From Caballeronia arvi (GTDB lineage: Bacteria; Pseudomonadota; Gammaproteobacteria; Burkholderiales; Burkholderiaceae): a stretch of DNA of 64,000 bases. The notes beneath the pieces are model-generated. The model did no database searches and had not been told where the DNA came from. It saw only the letters and a list, made by a program, of their open reading frames with translations. The first letter of the stretch is position 1. Each line of letters begins with the position of its first letter. Location of the stretch: NCBI RefSeq assembly GCF_001544695.2, contig NZ_FCOM02000028.1, positions 1 to 64,000 of the forward strand, read 5' to 3'. This document shows, piece after piece, positions 42,120 through 51,000 of this stretch. The position numbers and the translations under genes were made by a program.

Positions 42120-44213
42120 TCAAAAGCCGCTCTGGCGAATCAGCGCGCCGATCAGATGCGTTCCGCCTTCGATCAGCAGGCTGCGCCGCGCGCCGTCGAT
42201 CTGGAGTTGGCCGCGCGTTTCCCACAGACCCGGCGGCGGCCCGTCGAGTTGCACGAGCACATGAAAGAGCGCCGGATTGGGCGTCAGCGCGTCGCGCTCC
42301 GTGGACACGGTGAGCGGCCCTTTGTAACGCGACGCCAGCATCGGATGATCGAGTTGCCGCACGCGCGTGGTGTCGATGGCGAGCACGTGCCCGTGTATCG
42401 GCGCGATCTGCCCGATGGGATAGAAGCGCGCCGCGTCGCCCACCGCGATGCGCTGCACCGCATCCTGCCGCACGTAGGCGTCCGCCTGCCAGTTGCGCGG
42501 ATCGATCAGCACGCCCACGGCGACCTTCGGATTGATCCATTGCCCGGCGCGCCATTGCGGATCGACATCCATCCAGCGGCCCGCAAACGGCGCACGCAAT
42601 CCCAGCCGCGCGATCTCCGAATGCGCCGCCGCCGCCTCGCCGTACTCTACTCGCAGCCGCTCGCGCACGGAAGTCTCCTGGTCGAGGCCGTTCGCATCGG
42701 CGATCAGGCCCGCGAGGCGCGCCTCGTAACCGCGAATGCCCGCTTCGCTGCGGCGCATCTGCGCGGCGATGTCGGGTTCGTCCATCTCCATCAGGATGTC
42801 ATCGGGCTGAACCGCGCCGGCTGGATGGATCGTCCGGATGCGCGCGGGAAACGGCACGAATACGCGCAGCGTGCGCTCGGCGCGCGCGACACCTTCCGCG
42901 TGTATCTGCATGCGCCATGGTAGCGCCAGCAGCAGCAACGCGAGCGCGACGAAGGCGCCGATCGCCAGCCGCCGTCCGCGCCGCACGCGCTTGCGGTTCG
43001 CCCACCAGTAGCCGAGTTCGCGCCACACCGGCAGCACGATGAACCAGCTCACCTCGACGACGAACAGCGCGATACCGAGCAGCTTGAAGAAGAATAGATA
43101 CACGGTCACCGCGATGCCCAGAAAGAGCACGAGCCGATAGAGCCAGGTCACGAACTCGAAGGCGACGAGCAAGCGCCGCCGTGTCGCGCCGAAGGCCTCG
43201 GGCCACGGATCATCGAGGCCGAGCAGCGTACGCCGGAGCGCGACGCGCGCCAGCGCCGACGCCCGGAAGTGCAGATTCGGAAAGTCGAGCAGATCCGACA
43301 GGATGAAGTAGCCGTCGAAGCGCATGAACGGGCTGGCGTTCAGCGCGAGCGAGAGCACCCAGCTCGTCGTCGCGAGATAGAGCAGCGCGTTGCGCAGCGG
43401 CCCGGCGTCGCACAACGCCCAGGCGAGCGTCGCGAGACCCGCGAGCGACAGTTCGCACAGAATCCCCGCCGACGCGATGGCGAGCCGCTCGCGTGCGCGT
43501 CTGAGCTTCCAGCTTTCGCCCGTGTCGGTATAGAGCATCGGCCAGAGCACGACGAACGCCACGCCCATGTGCGCGACCTTCAGGCCGAGGCGCGTCGCGA
43601 CGATCGCATGCGCGAGTTCATGCAGCGTCTTCGCGACGATGAGCGCGAGCGCGAAGCTCAGCAGACCGTCGAACGAAAACGATTCGACGACGGCCTTCGT
43701 GAACACATCCCATTGCTGCAGCACGAGCACGATGCCGGTGAGACTCGCGAGCGCGATGACGGCCGGTGTGACGGGTGTGAACAGCCAGTCGAGACGCTTC
43801 GCGACGAACGCGAGCGCGCGCTGCGGCCGCACGAGCGGAATGCGGAAGAACAGGTAATGATGCAGCCACCAGCGCCACGTGAGCCAGTGCGCGCGATGCG
43901 CGTGGCGCAGGCGGTCCAGTGATTCCGGACTCGGCTTCAGCAGTCCGTGCCGTTCGAGAAAGGCGCGAAACGCGACGATCTGCTCGATCACCGGCCTGAG
44001 CGCGGTTTCATCCGCGATCTCGCTGCAGATCTGCGCGGGCGGCTTGTCCCAGCGCAGCAGGCATTCGAATTCCAGCCAGCCGATGCGATAGAAGCGATTC
44101 ACGACGATGTCCTGAATCACCCAGGCGGGCTCGCCGTCCCTGCCCGGCGACGCTTCGCAAAGCCGCAGATCGTCGCGCAGTGCGGGCGCGGGGTGGTCGG
44201 TGTCGGCTGGCAT
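42120..44213 (-). CDS. M50-type membrane zinc protease fused to an HlyD adaptor domain
   Basis: From the ATG at 44213 the protein has 697 residues. The first 100 are cytoplasmic. Membrane helices then include the zinc motif HELAH at 198-202 and the second metal motif region NASPFMRFDGYF at 292-303, both typical of M50/site-2-protease folds. After about residue 470 come one more helix and an HlyD-like periplasmic part: barrel-sandwich (VPFPARIRTIHPAGAVQPDD), a short coiled coil and a beta-barrel. It may process or guide the giant substrate while linking the inner membrane to TolC. Its start overlaps the previous gene's stop. Related M50-HlyD fusions are found beside large surface proteins. Confidence 0.85.
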   Translation of the reverse strand: MPADTDHPAPALRDDLRLCEASPGRDGEPAWVIQDIVVNRFYRIGWLEFECLLRWDKPPAQICSEIADETALRPVIEQIVAFRAFLERHGLLKPSPESLDRLRHAHRAHWLTWRWWLHHYLFFRIPLVRPQRALAFVAKRLDWLFTPVTPAVIALASLTGIVLVLQQWDVFTKAVVESFSFDGLLSFALALIVAKTLHELAHAIVATRLGLKVAHMGVAFVVLWPMLYTDTGESWKLRRARERLAIASAGILCELSLAGLATLAWALCDAGPLRNALLYLATTSWVLSLALNASPFMRFDGYFILSDLLDFPNLHFRASALARVALRRTLLGLDDPWPEAFGATRRRLLVAFEFVTWLYRLVLFLGIAVTVYLFFFKLLGIALFVVEVSWFIVLPVWRELGYWWANRKRVRRGRRLAIGAFVALALLLLALPWRMQIHAEGVARAERTLRVFVPFPARIRTIHPAGAVQPDDILMEMDEPDIAAQMRRSEAGIRGYEARLAGLIADANGLDQETSVRERLRVEYGEAAAAHSEIARLGLRAPFAGRWMDVDPQWRAGQWINPKVAVGVLIDPRNWQADAYVRQDAVQRIAVGDAARFYPIGQIAPIHGHVLAIDTTRVRQLDHPMLASRYKGPLTVSTERDALTPNPALFHVLVQLDGPPPGLWETRGQLQIDGARRSLLIEGGTHLIGALIRQSGF

Positions 44214-45562
44214 CACAGGCCCGTCCACGCGCGCAGCGCCGCGAGCGGTCGGCGCAGCAGATAGTACGCGAGGCTCACCGGCTTGCCATAGAGCTTCGCG
44301 GTGCCGTGCAGGCCGAGCCGCGCGTGCTCGCGTTCGCCGGCGGCATCGTCGACGCTCGCGAGCAGGCGGTACGCGACGATGTCGTCTTCGGTCGGCCGGG
44401 CTTCGTAGCTCGTCTCCACGATGCGCCCATGCAGCGGCGCGAGCGGCCACGCGGTCAGATAGAGCGTGACCTCATCGCCGGCGTCGAGCGCGATCGCGTC
44501 GGCGACGGCGAGATGCACCAGGATCGCGGGCTTGCCCGGATCGGCGAGTTGCAGGATGCGCTCGCCCGTGACGACCGGTTTGCCGATCCAGTCGTTCGGA
44601 TCGCTGAACACGGCCACGCCGTTTTCCGGCGCGAAGACGCGCGTGCGCTGCAACTGTGCCGTCACCGCCGCCAGTTCGGCGCGGCGCTGTTCCGCGACGC
44701 CGTTGAGCACTGTCAGCTCGTTCTTGCTCTGCACGTTGTCGAAGGCGCGCTGGCTCGCGGCCGTCAGTTCCGCATCGGCGACGGCGACCTGTCGACGCAA
44801 CACGTCGACGCGGCTTCGCAGCGAGGTTTCATCGAGCGAGAAGAGCAGCGCGCCCGCGTTCACGCGCTGATTCGGACTCACCGCGAGCGAAGCGATGACG
44901 CCATCGATCGGCGAGCTGACGATGCGCGCGTTGCTCGACACGATTTCGGCGGGCGCGAGCACCGTCTGGCGCACGGGCACGAACAGCAGCAGCGCGACGA
45001 GAGCGCACGCGATCAGCACCTGCCGCCGCGACGGGCGCCAGCCGAAGCGCCAGTTGCGCCGCGCCAGCGCCCACCAGCAATAGCCCCAAGTCTTGACCAC
45101 GCCGCGCAGCACGGTCGCGAAGGCTTCGCCGGGCGGATCGTCGAGCAGCACGAGCAGGAGCGCGAGCCGCCTGCCGTCGGGCGCGTGAACCGGCACGCAC
45201 CAGACGCCCGCGGGCCACCATTCGGCCCAGCCTTCGGCGATGTCGGCGGGCGGCTCGACGGCATCGCGTGCGAGCCAGCGCGGCGTCTGTGAATCGAGTT
45301 GCGCCGCGACCCAGGCGCTCGCGCGGTTCAGCCAGACGAGATAGGGCGAATCCTCGTCCGGCAGCGCGAGGCCGGAGACGCACAGCAGTTCGCGCCGCCG
45401 GCCGTGCTCGGCGAACACGAGCGCCTGACGAAAGGCCTGCACGGCGTGCAGGTCGTTGGCCATCGTGAACGCGAGCGCGTCGATCGACTCGGCGGCCATC
45501 GCGCGCTCGCGCAGCGCGTCGAGATACATCAGGAGCGGCGCGGGCGGAAAAGGCTCGTTCAT
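44213..45562 (-). CDS. HlyD-family adaptor with a large cytoplasmic N-terminal domain
   Basis: This 449-residue protein has about 180 N-terminal residues of mixed alpha/beta character (SIDALAFTMANDLHAVQAFR, then VPVHAPDGRRLALLLVLLDD) that resemble a GAF-type sensor domain. One membrane helix (VLIACALVALLLFVPV) comes next. The periplasmic adaptor has lipoyl-like halves SSPIDGVIASLAVSPNQRV and 'VFAPENGVAVF' around a coiled coil, then a beta-barrel. In type I systems HlyD joins the inner-membrane pump to TolC. The added cytoplasmic domain could sense a ligand or recruit the substrate. It lies between the soluble adaptor and M50-HlyD genes in one operon. Confidence 0.85.
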   Translation of the reverse strand: MNEPFPPAPLLMYLDALRERAMAAESIDALAFTMANDLHAVQAFRQALVFAEHGRRRELLCVSGLALPDEDSPYLVWLNRASAWVAAQLDSQTPRWLARDAVEPPADIAEGWAEWWPAGVWCVPVHAPDGRRLALLLVLLDDPPGEAFATVLRGVVKTWGYCWWALARRNWRFGWRPSRRQVLIACALVALLLFVPVRQTVLAPAEIVSSNARIVSSPIDGVIASLAVSPNQRVNAGALLFSLDETSLRSRVDVLRRQVAVADAELTAASQRAFDNVQSKNELTVLNGVAEQRRAELAAVTAQLQRTRVFAPENGVAVFSDPNDWIGKPVVTGERILQLADPGKPAILVHLAVADAIALDAGDEVTLYLTAWPLAPLHGRIVETSYEARPTEDDIVAYRLLASVDDAAGEREHARLGLHGTAKLYGKPVSLAYYLLRRPLAALRAWTGL

Positions 45563-45572
45563 CGCGGCGCGC

Positions 45573-46358
45573 TTAAGGGTTGCCCGCGATGCGCGCGACG
45601 CCGCTCATGCCCGGCACGAGATCCTGCGGCCCGCCGTCGAGCTGCGCTTCCAGTTCGACCGTCTGCGCGACGGCATCGACGCGCGCGTTGACCGCGCTCA
45701 CATGCGCGGGATAGGTCTTGCCGGTTTCGTGAATCGTGATGTCGATACGGCTGCCCGCGCGCAGCTTGACGAGCATCGCCGAAGGCACGTTCAGACGCAC
45801 CTTGAGCGCGCCGTCGCCGACCAGATCGACGATCGGCGTGCCCGCGCTCACGGTCTGATAGGGCTTCACGTACACCTTGGCGATGCGCCCGCTGAAGGGC
45901 GCGACGACCTGGCAGTAGCCGAGCTGCGCCTTCGCGAGCGAGAGCGCGCCTTTGGCTTTTTCGACATCGGTGGACGCCATCGCCACTTCTATGTCGCCTG
46001 CCGCTTTCAGCTCGCGCAGGCTGCGCTTGGCGACGAGATTCTGGTTCGCCATGCTGAGTTCCGCCTTCGCGACATTCGCGCGCGCCTGCACTTCGGCGCA
46101 ATTCATCTGCGCGATCACGGCGCTCTTGGCGATCGGCTTGCCGAGCGACGCGCGCAGATCGACGACCGTGCCGTTCATCTCGCTCGACAGCGTCGTTTCG
46201 AGATTGGGCGCGAGCAGCACGCGGATCGCAGTGGGGTCGTCAGGGGCGCTGGCGCTGTTGTCGCCGCTGGCGGGCTTCGCGGCGTGCGCAGGCGCGAGCG
46301 CGAGCATCGACAGAAGGGCGGCGAGACGCGAACGGGCCTTAGCGCAACGAAGTGACAT
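45573..46358 (-). CDS. periplasmic adaptor protein (RND/HlyD type) with signal peptide
   Basis: This 261-residue protein begins with a cleavable signal (SRLAALLSMLALAPAHA). It then shows the adaptor layout: lipoyl half 'SEMNGTVVDLRASLGKPIAK', a coiled-coil hairpin (AEVQARANVAKAELSMANQN to KAKGALSLAKAQL), the second half 'VAPFSGRIAKVYVKPYQTV', and a beta-barrel. There is no membrane anchor. It overlaps the TolC gene by 20 bp. It is the second of three adaptor-like proteins in the operon. Confidence 0.88.
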   Translation of the reverse strand: MSLRCAKARSRLAALLSMLALAPAHAAKPASGDNSASAPDDPTAIRVLLAPNLETTLSSEMNGTVVDLRASLGKPIAKSAVIAQMNCAEVQARANVAKAELSMANQNLVAKRSLRELKAAGDIEVAMASTDVEKAKGALSLAKAQLGYCQVVAPFSGRIAKVYVKPYQTVSAGTPIVDLVGDGALKVRLNVPSAMLVKLRAGSRIDITIHETGKTYPAHVSAVNARVDAVAQTVELEAQLDGGPQDLVPGMSGVARIAGNP

Positions 46359-47982
46359 CGCTCGCTCCGGCAGGTCGTGCGACAGGTGCTTGCGGTGCGG
46401 CGGCGGGTGGGGCAGGCGTGGCAGGCGGGAGCGGCTGCCCTTGCCCGAACGGCGCGAGCGGCGCCGCCGAATCCGGGGCGGGCAGCCTCGGCAGATACGC
46501 CTCTTGCCGCGCCATCGTGCGCCTGATTTCGAGCGCGAGCGTATCGACGTCGTCCTTCGCGATTGCCTCGGGCATCACGTCGTAACCGAGCGAGTTGTAG
46601 AGCCGGCCCCAGGCCGCCTGGCAATCGGAATAGGCGGCCTCGCGCAGATAGCGCGACAGCAGGTAGCGTCCCTCCGCGCGTATGACTTCCAGTTCGGAGC
46701 CGAGTGTGACGGTGCGCGCGGCGTTGGCGTAATCGAGCAGATCGTGATCGACGCGCAGGCTGTTGTCGGCGAAATCGAGCTCCTGAAGCGCAAGCTGATA
46801 ACGCAGCGAGCCGATTCGCACCTGCGTGAGAATCGCCATCGACAGCGCCATGCGCCGCGCGTTGTCGGTCTGTTCCTGCGAGCTTTGCTGCGCGTTCAGC
46901 GCGGGCAGTTGCAGCAGCCGGAACAGGTTCAGCGAGACCCGCACGCCGATCGCGGCCCAGTAGTTGTTGTAGAGATAGGCGTTGGAGTCGTAGTTCACGT
47001 TCATGTCGATGCCGATGTTCGGCCACAACTGCGCCTTGGCGATCTTGATGTCGTTCTCGTTGACGCGCTTGCGATACCACTCTTCCATGATTTCCGGCCG
47101 GTTCTGCAGCGCGATGAGTTCGAGCGTCGCTTGCGGCGCGGTCAGCGGTGGCAGCGCGCCTTCGCCCGTATCGGCGAGCACGAGCGGCAAGCCGGGCGGC
47201 AGCGACATCAGCGCGACCAGTTCGGCCTGCGCGAACTCCAGATCCTGCCTGCGCACGGTCAGCAGCGAAATGGCGTCGAGCAGCGCGCGCTGGTACGCGA
47301 GCACGTCCTGACGCGGCATGAGACCGCGGTCCTGCGCCTCGTGCGCGGTGCGCAGCGCGGCCTGTGTGCGCTCGATCAACTGATCGACTTCGGGCTTCAG
47401 CCGTTGCGCGGACAGCGCGCGCCAGTACGCGTTGCGCACGTCCTGCAGGACGTTCTGCGCGACCTTGCGGCGCCGTTCCTCGGCCATGAGCATCTGATCG
47501 GACAACTGCTGCGTGCGGTAATAGGCCATGCCGAAATCGATCAAATTCCACGTCATGCCCAGCTCCGCCACCTTGTGATAGCGCTGCTCCGAGGTCGAGG
47601 GCCGCAGGCTCACCTGGCCGTCCTCGATGCCGATCGACGTGCCGCCCGAGTCGTTGCTGCGATCCGAGTAGCCCGCCGACGCGACGAGCTGCGGCAGGAG
47701 CGCATTGGTCGAGACATCGCGCAGGTTGGAGGCGAGCGCGGCTTCCATCAGCTTGAGCCGGTAATCGAGGTTGTACTTCAGCGCGCGCGCCGCCGCCTGA
47801 TAGAACGTGATCGGGCCATTGACGGGTTCCTGCGCTTCATACATCGAAAGTTGGTCGGTGACGACGCGGTCGCGAATCTGGTCGGTCGTCACAGGCTGCG
47901 GCTGGAGGGACGAGCAGCCCGCGAGGATGAACAGCGCGCAGGCTGCGGCGGCTCCGGGCAGATGCGCTTGATGTCGTGGCAT
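46339..47982 (-). CDS. TolC-family outer-membrane channel lipoprotein
   Basis: This 547-residue protein has a lipoprotein signal (ALFILAGCSS, Cys at about 23). It also has the helical-hairpin repeats of TolC-type efflux proteins (GMTWNLIDFGMAYYRTQQLSDQ in the first, GVRVSLNLFRLLQLPALNAQ in the second). A Pro/Ala-rich tail ends it. GAGGA precedes the ATG at 47982. It lies 22 bp downstream of the giant-protein gene and forms the outer-membrane exit duct with the adaptors that follow. Confidence 0.9.
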   Translation of the reverse strand: MPRHQAHLPGAAAACALFILAGCSSLQPQPVTTDQIRDRVVTDQLSMYEAQEPVNGPITFYQAAARALKYNLDYRLKLMEAALASNLRDVSTNALLPQLVASAGYSDRSNDSGGTSIGIEDGQVSLRPSTSEQRYHKVAELGMTWNLIDFGMAYYRTQQLSDQMLMAEERRRKVAQNVLQDVRNAYWRALSAQRLKPEVDQLIERTQAALRTAHEAQDRGLMPRQDVLAYQRALLDAISLLTVRRQDLEFAQAELVALMSLPPGLPLVLADTGEGALPPLTAPQATLELIALQNRPEIMEEWYRKRVNENDIKIAKAQLWPNIGIDMNVNYDSNAYLYNNYWAAIGVRVSLNLFRLLQLPALNAQQSSQEQTDNARRMALSMAILTQVRIGSLRYQLALQELDFADNSLRVDHDLLDYANAARTVTLGSELEVIRAEGRYLLSRYLREAAYSDCQAAWGRLYNSLGYDVMPEAIAKDDVDTLALEIRRTMARQEAYLPRLPAPDSAAPLAPFGQGQPLPPATPAPPAAAPQAPVARPAGASDVTSLR

Positions 47983-48004
47983 GGCGCGAATCCTCGTTCG
48001 AGTG

Positions 48005-51000
48005 CTAACGGCCGGCGGGGTCGCCGCGCATGGCGGGCAGCTTGCGTGCCGCTTTATGCAATTGCGAAGTGAAGCCTTCGGCAGTCTTCGATGCCTCCTT
48101 CTCGACGGGCGGATGCATACCCTCGGTCAGATGGCGCGGGAGCGCGGCGAACACCGATGGATCGGCGAGCAGGCCGTCCGCATCGAGACTCACGCGGCCG
48201 TGCCGGCCGAAGATCCACGCGTGATCGAACGTGCTTGCGATCTGGCTGTCGCGGACCGCCCGGCCGACGAACTGCCCCGGCACGAGCGTGGGCGGCGTGC
48301 TCGACACGAACGCGGCGCCGGAACGTTCGAGCGGCCAGTCGACCTGACTGCCGTCCGCCTCGCGCGAAAGCTGGGTGGCCCGCAGCGCATCGGCTTCGAC
48401 CACGGGCGTCACGAACACGACCGGAACGAACCGTTGCGCCGGCTGCGGGGCGGTGGTCCACGCGAGCGCCTCGCCCCAGTGCGGACCTTCGCCCGACGGC
48501 GGAATGTAGGGTGACGAAATGTCGAGGCGAACGTTCAGATTGGCTTGCGCGGTCGCGCCCGCCGTGTCGCGGACCGTGTAGGTGAACACATCCTGAAGCA
48601 CCTGACCCAGGCCCGCGGCCGCGAGCACCTGCGGATTCGTCAGGTCGATCGAATAGCGGTAGCTGCCGTCCGCGTTCAGGTCGAGCGTGCCGTAGCGGCC
48701 CGCGAGCGCCTGCCCGGGCGTCGTCGCGGCGCCGCCTTGCGCCGCTACGCCGGTCACGCTGAGACGATCGTTCGCGTCGACGTCGCCATCGTTGGGAAGC
48801 ACGTTGCCGCTCGTCTGCGGCGCGGGCGTCTGGTCGCTCGCAACGGCGTTGTCGTCATGCGCGACGGGTGCGTCGTCCGCGCCGTGAATCGTGATGCGCA
48901 GGCTCGCCTGCGAGGCCGCACCCGCGGTGTCGCGCATGCGATACGTGAACGTCTCGGCGAGCGTCTCGCCGTTCGTGCGCAGCGCCTGCACGGCGGCGTT
49001 GTCGTTGTCGACGACATAGCGGTAGCTGCCGTCCGCGTTCACCACGAGCGTGCCGTAACGTCCCGCGAGCGCCGTCGCCGCGCTTGCGCTCGCGCCCGTT
49101 TCGCTGGCGATCCCGACGACCTGCTTCGTTTCGCCGTTGGCGGCGCTGTCGATGTCGGTGTCGTTGGCGAGCACGTTGCCGTTCGCATCGCGCCCCGGCG
49201 TGCCGTTGGCGACGCCGCCCGCTTCGAGCCCGTCGGCGGCATCGTCATGCGCGACGGGCGTGTCGTTGCGGCCGTCGATGGTGACGCGCAATTGCGCCGT
49301 GCCTTGCGCGCCCAGAAAATCCTCGACGGCGTAGGTGAAGACATCCTGCAAGGTCTGGCCGCTCGCGCGCAGCGCCTGCACTTCAGCCGACGCGTTGTCG
49401 ACGGTGTAGTGCCAGGCGCCGTCGGCATTCATCGTCAGGACGCCGTATAGACCCCGCAACGGCGCGCCGGCCGTGACGGGCGCACCGTCGCCGCTCTGCA
49501 CGGTGCTGACGTGCATGGCGTCGCCGTCGGCGTCCGTGTCGTTGGCGAGCACGTTACCGGTCGGATCGACGCCGGGCGTCGCGTTGTTCAGGCCGCCCGC
49601 CTCGACGGCGGTCGCTGTGTCGTCGCGGGGAACGGGCGCATCGTTGCGTCCGCGCACGACGATCGTGAGTTGTCCCTGATCGGTGAGGTCGTTGCGGTCG
49701 CGCACCTGATACGTGAAGACATCGTTGACCGTCTGCAGCGGACCCAGTGCGATGACCACGGGATTCGTCGTGTCCACGCGATAGACGTACGTGCCGTTCG
49801 CGCCGATGAAGAGCGTGCCGTACTGCCCTTGCAGGACCGTGGCGTCGACCGTGCTGCTGCTGCCCGGCAGGAGCGTCGTGAGCGGTCCACCCGGTCCGCC
49901 TGGTCCATTCGGGCCGACGTGCACCGCGTCGCCGGTCAGCGTGTCGGTCTGATCGACGTCGGTATCGTTGGCGAGCACGTTGCCGGTCGCGTCGAAGGGA
50001 CGGCCATTGCCGTTGTTCGCCGCGGCGATGGCGAAATCGTCGTGCGCGACGGGCGCGTCGAAGGCCCCGGCGATCTGCACCGTGATCTGCGCCGTGTCGC
50101 TGGCGCTCGCCGCATCGTGCATGCGGTAGGTGAAGGTTTCCTGCACGCTCTGGCCGAGGATCAGTCGCTGCACGGCGGGCAGGCTGTTGTCCACGGCGTA
50201 ACTGTAGGTGCCGTCCGGATTGATCGTGAACGTGCCGTAGACGCCCGTAACAGAGGTCGCACCCGCGACGGCGATGAAGCTGCCCGGCGTGGCTTCGGCG
50301 CCTGCGCGCACGCCATCGACGGTCTTGGTGTCGCCGGCGTCGACATCGGTATCGTTCAGCAGCACGTTGCCCGCCGGATCGATGCCCGGCGTTTGATTGA
50401 GCGTGCCGCCCGCCTCGCGCGCGCCCGCGAGATCGTTCTGCGCGACCGGCGCGTCGTTTTGCCCGGTGATCACGATATCGAGTTCGGCCTGCGCGGTCGC
50501 GCCGTGCGTATCGGTGACGGTGTAGGTGAAGCGCTCGGTCAGCGTGTCGATCGTGCGGCGCAGCGCCTGCACCTGCGCGTTGGCGTTGTCGACGGTGTAA
50601 TGCCACGCGCCGTCCGCGCCGAGCGTCAGGCTGCCGTATGCGCCCTGGAGCGCCTGGCCCGGTGTGCCCGCCGTCCCCGTGCCCGCCGCCGCGCCCGTGC
50701 GGATCGCGGTGACGGCGAGCGCGTCGCGGTCGGGGTCGCTGTCCGGGTCGCTGTCATTCGTGAGCACGTTGCCCGACGGATCGACGCCCGGCGTGCCGTT
50801 GCTCACGCCGCCGGCTTCCACCGCGCGGCCGATGTCCGTCTGCGGCGTCGGCGCGTCGTTCGCGCCGGTCACGGTGATGACGAGCTGCGCCTGATCCGTG
50901 AGGCCGCTCGTATCGGCGATCCGGTAGGTGAACGTCTCGGTGAGCGTCGCGCCCGCCGCGAGCGCGCGCACCGCCGCGTTGTTGCTGTCGACCGCGTAGT

